A DNA stretch of 64,000 nt from Flavobacterium psychrophilum. GTDB taxonomy: Bacteria; Bacteroidota; Bacteroidia; Flavobacteriales; Flavobacteriaceae. The notes under the pieces are model-generated. The model was not told the origin of the DNA. It did no database searches and saw only the letters and a program-made list of their open reading frames with translations. The translations under genes were made by a program, and so were the position numbers. Positions 9,084-16,852 of this stretch are shown piece by piece (position 1 is the first letter of the stretch; each line of letters opens with the position of its first letter). The DNA lies in NCBI GenBank assembly GCA_945874225.1, contig CAMCFT010000015.1:25988-89987 (forward strand), given 5' to 3'.

Positions 9084-9539
9084 ATGCAGCAACTTAATTT
9101 TCCAGTTTATAACTTCCGCTTCAAAAATAGCGAAAATAAAGTGTCTATTTTCGATGAAATCAGGAAAAAATTTATCATTCTCACACCCGAAGAATGGGTT
9201 CGGCAGCACGTGGTTCGGTTTTTATTGGAAGAAAAAAAATACCCAAAATCCTTAATAAATGTCGAAAAAGTTCTCAATGTCAATGGGTTGCGAAAAAGAT
9301 ATGATGTTGTCGTTTTCAATCCTGATGGTTCCATCTTTGTTTTAATCGAATGCAAAGCTCCCGAAATAAAAACAGCTCAAGCCACTTTTGACCAAATCGC
9401 CCGCTACAATATGACTTTGAAAGCGGAATATATGATGGTAACCAACGGTCATAATCATTACTTTTGCCAAATGGATTTTGAAAACGAGAAATATGAGTTT
9501 TTAAATGAATTGCCAGATTACAAAACAAAAAATATCTAA
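9084..9539 (+). CDS. Stand-alone type I restriction HsdR N-terminal domain protein
   Basis: 151 residues built only of the N-terminal nuclease domain of type I restriction subunits (HSDR_N_2-like). The PD-(D/E)xK core is visible as RYDVVVFNPDGS followed by FVLIECKAP, giving the D...ExK metal site. No helicase part, HsdM or HsdS gene is near, so this is not a working type I system. It ends one base before the glycosyltransferase ATG and lies divergent from holA. Such lone domains are common in Flavobacteria; a repair or housekeeping nuclease is possible, but the function is not known. Confidence 0.85.
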   Translation: MQQLNFPVYNFRFKNSENKVSIFDEIRKKFIILTPEEWVRQHVVRFLLEEKKYPKSLINVEKVLNVNGLRKRYDVVVFNPDGSIFVLIECKAPEIKTAQATFDQIARYNMTLKAEYMMVTNGHNHYFCQMDFENEKYEFLNELPDYKTKNI

Positions 9540-10544
9540 ATGAAAATAGCCGTTGTCATACTCAATTGGAATGGTGAAAAATTGTTAGAACAGTTTTTAC
9601 CTTCGATTGTCCAATATTCCAAAGAAGCTACTGTTTATGTTGCCGATAATGCTTCGACAGATGATTCTATTTCCTATGTTAAAGCTTTTTTCCCAACAGT
9701 TAAAATTATCAAGAACGAAAGTAATCTTGGCTTTGCCGAAGGATACAACGAATCTTTAAAAAGCGTTGACGCCGAGATATTGGCTTTGGTTAATTCAGAT
9801 ATTGAAGTGACTGAAAACTGGTTAAAACCCATCATAGAAACTTTCGAAAATGAGCCGAAAACTGCCATAATTCAACCTAAAATTTTGGATTATAAAAACA
9901 AAGAATACTTTGAATACGCAGGAGCTGCCGGTGGTTTTACGGATAAATATGGTTATATGTTTTGCCGTGGGCGTATTTTTGAAACTTTGGAAAAAGACAA
10001 CGGACAATACGATGACAATTGCGAGATATTTTGGGCTTCTGGAGCTTGTTTTTTCATAAGAAGTTCTGTTTATAAGGAACTGAAAGGTTTCGATGGTGAT
10101 TTTTTTGCACATCAGGAAGAAATTGATTTATGTTGGCGCGCATTCAACAAAGGTCATATAATTAAGTACAATTCAAAATCAGTGGTTTATCATGTTGGAG
10201 GTGCAACTTTACAACAAGGAAACCCAATGAAAACTTTTTTGAATTTTAGAAATTCGTTGTTGATGTTGGTAAAAAACCTGCCTAAAAACGAATTGTTTCC
10301 CGTGATTTTAATTCGACTTATTTTGGACGGAATTGCCGGAATACAATTTCTTTTGCAAGGAAAGTTCAGGCATTTGTTTGCCATATTAAAAGCACATTTT
10401 GCATTTTACAGCCTTTTCTTAAATAATTACAAGAAAAGAGACCAATTTCAATCCAATAAATACTTTAAAACTAAAAGTATCGTTTATCTATACTTTATTA
10501 AGAAAATTAAAGTATTTAGTAATATATTTGTTACTACTAAATAG
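9540..10544 (+). CDS. Family 2 glycosyltransferase
   Basis: GT-A fold transferase of 334 residues, rhamnosyltransferase/WbbL-like, presumably adding a sugar in envelope polysaccharide or lipopolysaccharide synthesis. The nucleotide-sugar site is visible: VVILNWNGEKLL at the start, ADNASTDDS near 36-44, LVNSDIEV (the DxD-like motif) near 82-89, and WASGACFFIR followed by GFDGDFFAHQEEIDLCWR as acceptor/catalytic region. A hydrophobic stretch near 245-275 may be membrane-associated. Start codon immediately follows the stop of the preceding gene, so the two are co-transcribed. Confidence 0.9.
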   Translation: MKIAVVILNWNGEKLLEQFLPSIVQYSKEATVYVADNASTDDSISYVKAFFPTVKIIKNESNLGFAEGYNESLKSVDAEILALVNSDIEVTENWLKPIIETFENEPKTAIIQPKILDYKNKEYFEYAGAAGGFTDKYGYMFCRGRIFETLEKDNGQYDDNCEIFWASGACFFIRSSVYKELKGFDGDFFAHQEEIDLCWRAFNKGHIIKYNSKSVVYHVGGATLQQGNPMKTFLNFRNSLLMLVKNLPKNELFPVILIRLILDGIAGIQFLLQGKFRHLFAILKAHFAFYSLFLNNYKKRDQFQSNKYFKTKSIVYLYFIKKIKVFSNIFVTTK

Positions 10545-10558
10545 TAAAACTAACTTTG
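10528..10558 (+). promoter_or_regulatory. Promoter of the OmpA-type lipoprotein gene
   Basis: TTG at 10528, a 20-bp spacer, and TAACTTTG at 10551-10558 fit TTG-N17..23-TAnnTTTG exactly. The promoter overlaps the 3' end of the glycosyltransferase gene and leaves a leader of about 25 nt. Confidence 0.65.
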
Positions 10559-10589
10559 TTATTCATGTTTAATTAAAATTTTAACTTTT

Positions 10590-11423
10590 ATGAAAAAAAT
10601 TGTAATTGCCTTATCCTTCTTTATGCTTTTAACCTCTTGTGTTTCTAAGAAACAATATGCTGCATTAGAAGCTAAAAACAAAGAAACCCAAGATTTATTA
10701 AACACTTGTACTGTAAAATTGAATTCTTGTTTAGAAGAAAAAGCAGGTCTTAAAGCGACTGTTGATGGTTTGAAAGATCAAAACCTAAATTTAATCTCAC
10801 AGTCAAAAGATATGACAGTATTAACCACAAAGGGAGCTGAAAATATTGAAAAAGCTTTAGAGTCAATTAAAGAAAAAGATTTGAAAATCAGCAGAATGCA
10901 AGATGCATTAACTAAAAAAGATAGCGTAACCCTTGCTGTTGTAACAAGCTTAAAAGCTTCAGTTGGAATTTCTGATCCAGACATTGAAATTAATGTTGAA
11001 AAAGGAGTTGTATTTATCTCTATTGCCGACAAATTATTATTTAAAAGCGGTAGTTATGATGTAACCGACAAAGCAAAAGGGGTTTTAGCCAAAGTAGCTA
11101 AAGTTGTAAATGACAAACCAGATTTTGAATGTATGGTCGAAGGTCATACAGATGACGATTCTTTTAGACCAAATGCAGTTTTACTTGACAATTGGGATTT
11201 AAGCGTAAAACGTTCTACTGCAATAATTAGAGTCTTAACAAAAGATTTAGGCGTTAATCCAGCACAATTAATCGCTGCAGGAAGAAGTTCTTATATTCCT
11301 TTAGTTGCAAATGATTCAGCCGAAAATAAAGCGAGAAACAGAAGAACTCGTATTGTGGTTTTACCAAAAATCGACCAGTTTTACGAAATGATCGAAAAAG
11401 AAATGAAAAAACAACAAAATTAA
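10590..11423 (+). CDS. OmpA-family outer membrane lipoprotein
   Basis: 277-residue lipoprotein that anchors the outer membrane to peptidoglycan. The signal peptide ends in the lipobox LLTSC (Cys17). Residues about 20-115 are a coiled-coil-like alpha region (ALEAKNKETQDLL, KDLKISRMQDAL), and the OmpA_C domain fills about 130-265 with GHTDDDSF, LSVKRSTAIIRVL and NRRTRIVVLP, the peptidoglycan-binding pattern. It has its own consensus promoter and terminator, so it is monocistronic. The exact partner is not known. Confidence 0.93.
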   Translation: MKKIVIALSFFMLLTSCVSKKQYAALEAKNKETQDLLNTCTVKLNSCLEEKAGLKATVDGLKDQNLNLISQSKDMTVLTTKGAENIEKALESIKEKDLKISRMQDALTKKDSVTLAVVTSLKASVGISDPDIEINVEKGVVFISIADKLLFKSGSYDVTDKAKGVLAKVAKVVNDKPDFECMVEGHTDDDSFRPNAVLLDNWDLSVKRSTAIIRVLTKDLGVNPAQLIAAGRSSYIPLVANDSAENKARNRRTRIVVLPKIDQFYEMIEKEMKKQQN

Positions 11424-11446
11424 TCAGGTTGCTAATTGCAGAAATA

Positions 11447-11477
11447 AAAAAACGTCTCGAGAAATCGGGACGTTTTT
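11447..11477 (+). terminator. Terminator after the OmpA lipoprotein gene
   Basis: A-run, stem around ACGTC...GACGT with G-U pairing in the inner part, then TTTTT. Confidence 0.75.
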
Positions 11478-11494
11478 CGTTTATAGCGATTTTA

Positions 11495-11525
11495 AAATCG
11501 TATATCTTATATCGTAAATCTAAAA
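11495..11525. repeat. Short ATCGTATATC-type dispersed repeat
   Basis: The words ATCGTATATC and ATATCGTA recur here and again at about 24.67, 25.15 and 45.98 kb, always between genes. They are low-complexity but clearly related to each other. Confidence 0.5.
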
Positions 11526-11526
11526 T

Positions 11527-12147
11527 TTAAAGAATATCTAAGCTCCCTTTTCCTTCCCTGACTACAATTGGTTCATCACCTGATAAATCAATAATAGTGG
11601 AAGCCTGATTATCGCCATAACCACCATCAATAACCATATCGACAAGATTTTGCCATTTTTCGAAAATTAGTTCCGGGTCAGTGGTATATTCTATCACTTC
11701 ATCTTCATCATAAATGGAAGTAGAAACTATTGGGTTGCCTAATTGACGAACGATTTCCAAGGCAATTGAATTATCCGGAATACGAATCCCGACCGTAGTT
11801 TTCTTCTTGAATTCCTTTGGCAAGCTATTATTTCCTGGTAAAATGAAAGTATATGGACCAGGCAAAGCTCTTTTCAAAATTTTAAAAGTAGCCGTGTCTA
11901 TTTGTTTCACATAATCAGAAAGATTGCTTAAATCATAACAAATAAAGGAAAAATTGGCTTTTTCCAACTTGACTCCTTTTATCTTGGCAATGCGTTCCAA
12001 AGCCTTGGTATTGGTAATATCACAACCCAAACCATAAACGGTATCAGTTGGATAAATAACTAAACCACCATCTTTCAAAACCTTCACTACTCTAGCAATT
12101 GCTGCTTCGTTGGGTTTGTCTTCGTATATTTTTATGAACTGTGCCAT
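11527..12147 (-). CDS. yciO: Sua5/YciO/YrdC family protein, YciO type
   Basis: The 206-residue length and the opening (MAQFIKIYEDKP, GLVIYPTDTVYGLGCDI) follow the YciO branch of the threonylcarbamoyl-AMP synthase family closely, including the closing VVREGKGSLDIL. The dsRNA/ATP-binding core keeps YPTDTVYGLG and the TTVGIRIPDN loop. YrdC and Sua5 make threonylcarbamoyl-AMP for tRNA t6A. YciO keeps the fold but has a different basic motif, and its cellular role is less settled. A t6A synthesis call should therefore be treated with care. Monocistronic on the minus strand. Confidence 0.85.
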   Translation of the reverse strand: MAQFIKIYEDKPNEAAIARVVKVLKDGGLVIYPTDTVYGLGCDITNTKALERIAKIKGVKLEKANFSFICYDLSNLSDYVKQIDTATFKILKRALPGPYTFILPGNNSLPKEFKKKTTVGIRIPDNSIALEIVRQLGNPIVSTSIYDEDEVIEYTTDPELIFEKWQNLVDMVIDGGYGDNQASTIIDLSGDEPIVVREGKGSLDIL

Positions 12148-12170
12148 TTTTATTTATATTATTATTTTTT

Positions 12171-12406
12171 CCGTCACTTCGAGTTATCCCGCTTTTGGGC
12201 GGGATTGTATCGAGAAGTTTTTAAATTATATGGTTCTCGATACAATTTTTAAAGCATTACTTTATTTATTTCATCAACATTCGTTTGGCTTTAAAAATCA
12301 CTCGAACTGACGAACGATTATTCTTTTTTTAAATCTCACCGTCTCTTCGAGTGATTTTTAATAGTAAATCGACAGCTTTACTATTAAAATTTGTATCGAG
12401 AAGCTT
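12171..12406. repeat. Family C repeats with three different hairpins
   Basis: Three modules share the arms TTCGAGTGAT and TTGTATCGAGAAG or their reverse. Module one (about 12175-12217) encloses CCCGCTTTTGGGCGGG. Module two (12233-12306, inverted) encloses a stem TTTTTAAAGC...GCTTTAAAAA. Module three (12342-12405) encloses a perfect 13-bp stem (12356-12368 with 12377-12389). This is the 268-bp gap between yciO and the GIY-YIG gene; no further gene is seen. Confidence 0.85.
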
Positions 12407-12415
12407 TTGATTTAT

Positions 12416-12703
12416 TTAAAACTTTTTCTTTGCTAAATTAGGAAGTTTGTCATACTCTTCATTAATCAATGCTTCTTTCTTTGCTCTTGACCATTTTTTA
12501 ATTTTTTTCTCAGTATCTATAGCAAAATTAATATCCGTAAATTCACAATAATAAACTAATTCGACCGGCCTTTTGTTTGCAGTGAAACAATCAGGGTAGA
12601 AACCTGTTTCGTGCTGAAAAAATCTTTTAGTTAAATTACTTGTAACTCCAGTATAATATGAATTGTCAGAACATTTTAAAATATAAACATAAGACTGTTT
12701 CAT
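12416..12703 (-). CDS. Small GIY-YIG domain protein
   Basis: 95 residues with the GIY-YIG nuclease core: YVYILKCSDNSYYTGVTSNL at residues 5-24 (the GIY and YIG elements appear as YIL and YTG), then KRFFQHETG with the catalytic Arg, and later Glu. The family includes UvrC-type and homing-type nucleases; members of this small class are often multicopy in Bacteroidetes and of unknown role. It lies alone between two patches of the same family C palindromic repeat, with no co-directional partner close by. That arrangement suggests a mobile or repeat-associated gene, but this is inference. Confidence 0.88.
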   Translation of the reverse strand: MKQSYVYILKCSDNSYYTGVTSNLTKRFFQHETGFYPDCFTANKRPVELVYYCEFTDINFAIDTEKKIKKWSRAKKEALINEEYDKLPNLAKKKF

Positions 12704-12748
12704 TTCATTTATTGCTAAATTTTTATTAATAATACAATCATCAGCACT

Positions 12749-12864
12749 CGTCTCTTCGAGTGATCCCGTTTTTGGGCGGGATTGTATCGAGAAGCATTAT
12801 AAAAACAAAAAGTTCTCGATACATTTTTTGTTCCGTTCCTCTCCACAAAAGCACTCGAACAGAC
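12749..12864. repeat. Family C repeat patch upstream of the GIY-YIG gene
   Basis: One module with TCTTCGAGTGAT, the hairpin CCCGTTTTTGGGCGGG and TTGTATCGAGAAGC (to about 12795). An inverted half module follows, TTCTCGATACA...ACTCGAA at 12813-12859. Together with the 12.2-12.4 kb patch it brackets the GIY-YIG gene. Confidence 0.8.
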
Positions 12865-12894
12865 GTGAAAGAACCTTAAACTTGAAAAATTTTC

Positions 12895-15231
12895 TTACCC
12901 AATCACATCCAATTTTGCAAATCGCAACAACAATTTCTTGATTCCGCCTACTTCAAATTTAATTTCTGCTTTTTTGTCTGCTCCGGAACCTTCAAGATTT
13001 AACACTTCTCCTTTGCCAAAACGCTCGTGCATCACGATATTTCCAGCTACCAGTTTATTGTCAAATAAATTAGCACTTCCTGATGAATTAGTATTCGAAA
13101 CGGGTCTTAATTTACGAATATTTATGTCCGATTTAACTCCCCCTTCGGGGGCTTGGGGGCTTGGAGGCGTTCCATTGGCTGGTTTAGCCAATCGCAATTT
13201 TGATTTATCAATATCACCAAAAATATCACTGTCAATCATTGGTTTATAACGATAATTATTTTCTTCGGCTGTAAGATATTCTAGATATTGTCCGTCTATT
13301 TCTTCGATAAAACGTGAAGGTTCACTATCAGTCAGTTTTCCCCAGCGATAACGCGATTGTGCATACGTTAAATACGCCTGATGTTCTGCTCGAGTAAGCG
13401 CCACATAAAACAATCGACGTTCTTCCTCCAATTCGCTTCGAGTGCTCATACTCATCGCACTTGGAAACAAATCCTCTTCCATTCCCACTACAAAAACGTA
13501 TGGAAATTCCAATCCTTTGGCCAAATGTATCGTCATCAATGCCACACGATCTTCATCGCTGGTATCTTTGTCCAAATCGGTTGCCAAAGCCACATCTTCC
13601 ATAAACTCGGATAAAGCACCGCGAGCGCCGTCAATTTCTTTCTGGCCTTCAGTAAAATCCTTGATTCCGTTTAATAGTTCCTCAATATTCTGGATTTTTG
13701 CCATTCCTTCCGGAGTCGCATCTTTTTTTAATTCTTGCACCAATCCCGTTTTCTTGGCCACGTGATCCGTAATAAAAAAAGCATCTTGATTTTCGTTTAT
13801 GATTTGGAAACTCTGAATCATCGTCACAAAATCCTGCAGTTTTTGCTTGGTTCCCGAGTTGAGTTTTAAGTCAATTTTGTCAATATTCTGCATCACTTCA
13901 AAAATGGAACGCTTGTAATGATTGGCTGCAACAGTAAGTTTTTCGACAGTTGTATCACCAATTCCACGATGTGGATAATTGATAACCCGAACTAATGCTT
14001 CTTCGTCTTTTGGATTGATAACCAATCGCAAATAGCACAAAACATCCTTGATTTCTTTTCTTTGGTAAAAAGACAAACCTCCAAAAATTCGATACGGAAT
14101 ATCGCGTTTTCGGAGCGCATCTTCCATTGCCCGTGACTGTGCATTGGTACGATACAAAATAGCAAATTGACCATTTTTCATTTGGTGCTGCATCTTTTCT
14201 TCGAAAATAGTACTTGCCACAAAACGCCCTTCTTCGGCATCAGTCATACTGCGATGCACTTTTATTTTGGCACCATCTGTATTGGCAGTCCAAACAATTT
14301 TATCAAGTTTGGTTTTATTTTTTTCGATAATCGAATTCGCCGCTTCCACAATGTTTTTGGTGGAACGGTAATTCTGTTCCAATCGAAAGGTTTTCACACC
14401 TTCATAATCTTTCTGGAAATTCAGAATATTATTGATATTGGCACCACGAAACGCATAAATACTTTGAGCATCATCACCAACGACACATATGTTTTGGAAT
14501 CTATCGGATAAAGCGCGAACAATCAAGTATTGTGAATGGTTGGTATCTTGGTACTCATCGACCAAAATATATCTAAAACGATTCTGATATTTGGCCAAAA
14601 CTTCGGGAAAACGAGTTAGCAATTCATTGGTTTTCAATAATAAATCATCAAAATCCATAGCACCAGCTTTGAAACATCGGTCCACGTAATTCTGATAAAT
14701 TTCGCCCAAACGAGGCTTTTTGCTCATCGCATCTGCTTCCTGCAATTCGGGATTATTAAAATAGGCTTTTACGGTTATCAGACTGTTTTTATAAGAGGAA
14801 ATTCGGCTTAAAACCTGTTTTGGTTTGTATACATCTCTGTCCAACTGCATTTCCTTGATAACTGCCGAAATCAAACGAACAGAATCCTGGGTATCATAAA
14901 TCGTAAAATTCGAAGGATAACCCAATTTATCAGCTTCAGAACGCAGAATCCTGGCGAAAACCGAGTGAAAGGTTCCCATCCAAAGATTCTTAGCTTCATT
15001 AGAACCCACAATATCGGAGATACGCTTTTTCATTTCACGCGCCGCTTTATTGGTAAAAGTCAATGCCAAAATACTAAAAGCATCCACACCCAAACTCATT
15101 AAATAAGCAATCCGAATGGTCAAAACACGCGTTTTTCCGGAACCAGCACCAGCAATAATAATCATTGGCCCGTCTTTTTGGAGTACAGGTTCACGTTGGG
15201 CTTCGTTAAGTTGGTCGATATATTTATGCAT
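12895..15231 (-). CDS. ATP-dependent DNA helicase, UvrD/PcrA type
   Basis: Superfamily 1A 3'-5' helicase for nucleotide-excision and mismatch repair and for clearing replication blocks. 778 residues. Walker A GAGSGKT near 28-34, motif II DEYQDTN near 225-231, motif III GDDAQSIYAFRGA, motif V/VI LMTIHLAKGLEFPYVF and LFYVALTRAEH are all intact. The C-terminal region (after about 660) is a linker followed by a Tudor-like domain ending in KKLLLRFAKLDVIG. Residues 688-699 of the linker come from a GC-rich palindromic insert (TPPSPQAPEGGV). A TAATTTTG -7 box lies 20 bp upstream. Confidence 0.94.
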   Translation of the reverse strand: MHKYIDQLNEAQREPVLQKDGPMIIIAGAGSGKTRVLTIRIAYLMSLGVDAFSILALTFTNKAAREMKKRISDIVGSNEAKNLWMGTFHSVFARILRSEADKLGYPSNFTIYDTQDSVRLISAVIKEMQLDRDVYKPKQVLSRISSYKNSLITVKAYFNNPELQEADAMSKKPRLGEIYQNYVDRCFKAGAMDFDDLLLKTNELLTRFPEVLAKYQNRFRYILVDEYQDTNHSQYLIVRALSDRFQNICVVGDDAQSIYAFRGANINNILNFQKDYEGVKTFRLEQNYRSTKNIVEAANSIIEKNKTKLDKIVWTANTDGAKIKVHRSMTDAEEGRFVASTIFEEKMQHQMKNGQFAILYRTNAQSRAMEDALRKRDIPYRIFGGLSFYQRKEIKDVLCYLRLVINPKDEEALVRVINYPHRGIGDTTVEKLTVAANHYKRSIFEVMQNIDKIDLKLNSGTKQKLQDFVTMIQSFQIINENQDAFFITDHVAKKTGLVQELKKDATPEGMAKIQNIEELLNGIKDFTEGQKEIDGARGALSEFMEDVALATDLDKDTSDEDRVALMTIHLAKGLEFPYVFVVGMEEDLFPSAMSMSTRSELEEERRLFYVALTRAEHQAYLTYAQSRYRWGKLTDSEPSRFIEEIDGQYLEYLTAEENNYRYKPMIDSDIFGDIDKSKLRLAKPANGTPPSPQAPEGGVKSDINIRKLRPVSNTNSSGSANLFDNKLVAGNIVMHERFGKGEVLNLEGSGADKKAEIKFEVGGIKKLLLRFAKLDVIG
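13137..13169. repeat. In-frame GC-rich palindromic insert within the helicase gene
   Basis: A GC-rich block with stem CCCCC(TTC)GGGGG at 13139-13151 and a following GGGGGC...GGAGGC part stands out from AT-rich neighbours. It is read in frame as a Pro/Gly-rich loop of the helicase linker (residues about 688-699). Confidence 0.75.
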
Positions 15232-15250
15232 AAAAATTTTCTGTTGAATG

Positions 15251-15258
15251 CAAAATTA
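15251..15258 (-). promoter_or_regulatory. -7 promoter box of the UvrD/PcrA gene
   Basis: TAATTTTG on the minus strand matches TAnnTTTG; the -33 element is weak. The predicted leader is about 15 nt. Confidence 0.4.
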
Positions 15259-15336
15259 AGGATTTAAGAATTAATAAAAGTATATAAATTTAAATCCCAA
15301 CGATATAAAATTTTCACCACATATTAGCCGATTTTG

Positions 15337-15458
15337 GAAGCAGATAAAACGGATTCGCAAAAGCGAAAACACGGATAAAAACAGATTTATTTATGTTAAA
15401 TAATTTTAAATCTGTTTTTATCCGTGTCTTTACGAAGTAAATCCGTATCATCCGTGTA
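15337..15458. repeat. Family A repeat, inverted pair with two different hairpins
   Basis: The left half (15337-15389) carries arms plus hairpin TTCGCAAAAGCGAA. The right half (15405-15458), inverted, carries the same arms plus TTTACGAAGTAAA. The outer arms can pair to make one long hairpin around TTTATGTTAAATAATT. It lies between the convergently read end of the TSUP gene and the helicase start. Confidence 0.85.
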
Positions 15459-15465
15459 CCATATT

Positions 15466-16233
15466 CTATTTATAAAACACATCAAATGCAAACCGAATCA
15501 AAGTGCCGATGACAACCACTAAAAAGAAAATACGGATGAACTTATTCCCCTTGTTGATGGCTAATTTAGCACCTAGCCAACCACCAAATGCGTTGCAACA
15601 AGCCATAGGAATTGCGATTGCCCAAATAATTTTTCCTTTCAACATAAACAAACAAATTGAACCAAAATTGGTCGCCAGATTAACCATTTTAGCATTGGCG
15701 GAAGCGTGTAAAAAGTCAAACCCCATCAACGCAATAAAAGCCAAAACCAGAAAACTTCCTGTGCCAGGGCCAATAAATCCGTCATAAAAACCAACCACAA
15801 AACTAATGAGAACAGCATATAAAATTTGGGTTCTGGCAGAATGTGCTTTCACAATATGTTGACCAAAATTTTTCTGAGCATACGTGTAAATTACCAAAAA
15901 AGAAAGTACAACCAGCAACAACGGTTTCATAAAATCATTGCTCACATAAGTCAACAAAGTAGAGCCCAAAAATGCGGAAGGAAATGCCAGAACCATCATA
16001 ATAATCAGTAACCTCCAGTTCATATCCACCTTTTTAAGGTATTGATAAGCGGCAAATGAAGTTCCGCTAAAAGCAGGCACTTTCAATGATCCTATAACTG
16101 TAGAAACTGGAAGATTGGGCAACATAATCAATCCAACCGGAGTTTGAATCAATCCTCCGCCACCCACGATGGCATCAATAAATCCGGCAGCAAAAGCAGC
16201 AAGACAAAGTATAATTATTATGTAGGATTCCAT
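15466..16233 (-). CDS. TSUP family membrane transporter (TauE/SafE-like)
   Basis: 255-residue integral membrane protein with about eight hydrophobic segments. The twofold repeat of the family is visible as AAFAAGFIDAIVGGGGLIQTP near the N-terminus and VGFYDGFIGPGTGSFLVLAF in the middle. The family exports sulfite or organosulfur anions or takes up related compounds; the substrate cannot be read from sequence. Its promoter probably includes TACATTTG 18 bp upstream. No metabolic partner genes adjoin it. Confidence 0.9.
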   Translation of the reverse strand: MESYIIIILCLAAFAAGFIDAIVGGGGLIQTPVGLIMLPNLPVSTVIGSLKVPAFSGTSFAAYQYLKKVDMNWRLLIIMMVLAFPSAFLGSTLLTYVSNDFMKPLLLVVLSFLVIYTYAQKNFGQHIVKAHSARTQILYAVLISFVVGFYDGFIGPGTGSFLVLAFIALMGFDFLHASANAKMVNLATNFGSICLFMLKGKIIWAIAIPMACCNAFGGWLGAKLAINKGNKFIRIFFLVVVIGTLIRFAFDVFYK

Positions 16234-16250
16234 TTTTAATAAAATTTTAC

Positions 16251-16258
16251 CAAATGTA
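16251..16258 (-). promoter_or_regulatory. -7 promoter box of the TSUP transporter gene
   Basis: TACATTTG on the minus strand, perfect to TAnnTTTG; no clear -33 TTG. Confidence 0.4.
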
Positions 16259-16330
16259 ATCTATAAGTTTATTTGTTTATTCGTTAATTTGTCTTTGGTT
16301 AATAAATTTTAAATATAATATCAAATCTCA

Positions 16331-16852
16331 ATGGATTCAACACGAATAATAGAATTAATAAGCTATACTTTACCAACAATTATTATGGCATTTGTGGCTT
16401 ATAGTTTCTTTGACCTTTATACAAAAAATGAAAATGCAAAGAGAAAATATTTGTTGCAGAAAGATACAAAACCAGATACTTTAACCTTGAGATTACAGGC
16501 ATACGAACGTATGACTTTGTTTTTGGAACGCATCAATCCAAGTCAACTATTAGTGAGAATCACACCAATTTCTGATAATAAAAATGACTATCAAAACTTT
16601 GTAATTGCACAAATTGAGCAAGAATACGAACACAATTTAGCACAGCAAATTTATGTTTCAGAAGAATGTTGGTCAACAATCACCACTGCCAAAAATGCTA
16701 CTATACAAATGATTCTTCTGGCCACGAAAAATGAAAAAATAGTTGATGCCAATCAATTGCGTGAAGTAATTTTAAGAGATTTATTAGAAAAACCATCTCC
16801 AAGTAGTGCTGCTTTGTCTTTCATAAAGAATGAAGTGACTCAATTATGGTAA
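16331..16852 (+). CDS. Membrane-anchored protein of unknown function
   Basis: 173 residues with one N-terminal membrane segment (about 9-28, YTLPTIIMAFVAYSFFDLY) and a soluble helical remainder. I recognise no catalytic motif. The body has charged amphipathic stretches (LQAYERMTLFLERINPSQLLVRI, QIEQEYEHNLAQQIYVSEE). Proteins of this size and opening are widespread in Flavobacteria, which argues for a real gene. It overlaps the convergent patatin gene by 9 bp at the 3' ends. Confidence 0.8.
   Translation: MDSTRIIELISYTLPTIIMAFVAYSFFDLYTKNENAKRKYLLQKDTKPDTLTLRLQAYERMTLFLERINPSQLLVRITPISDNKNDYQNFVIAQIEQEYEHNLAQQIYVSEECWSTITTAKNATIQMILLATKNEKIVDANQLREVILRDLLEKPSPSSAALSFIKNEVTQLW

Noticed and set aside
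9084..9539. Type I restriction-modification system
   Set aside because: Only the N-terminal nuclease domain is present; no helicase, HsdM or HsdS.
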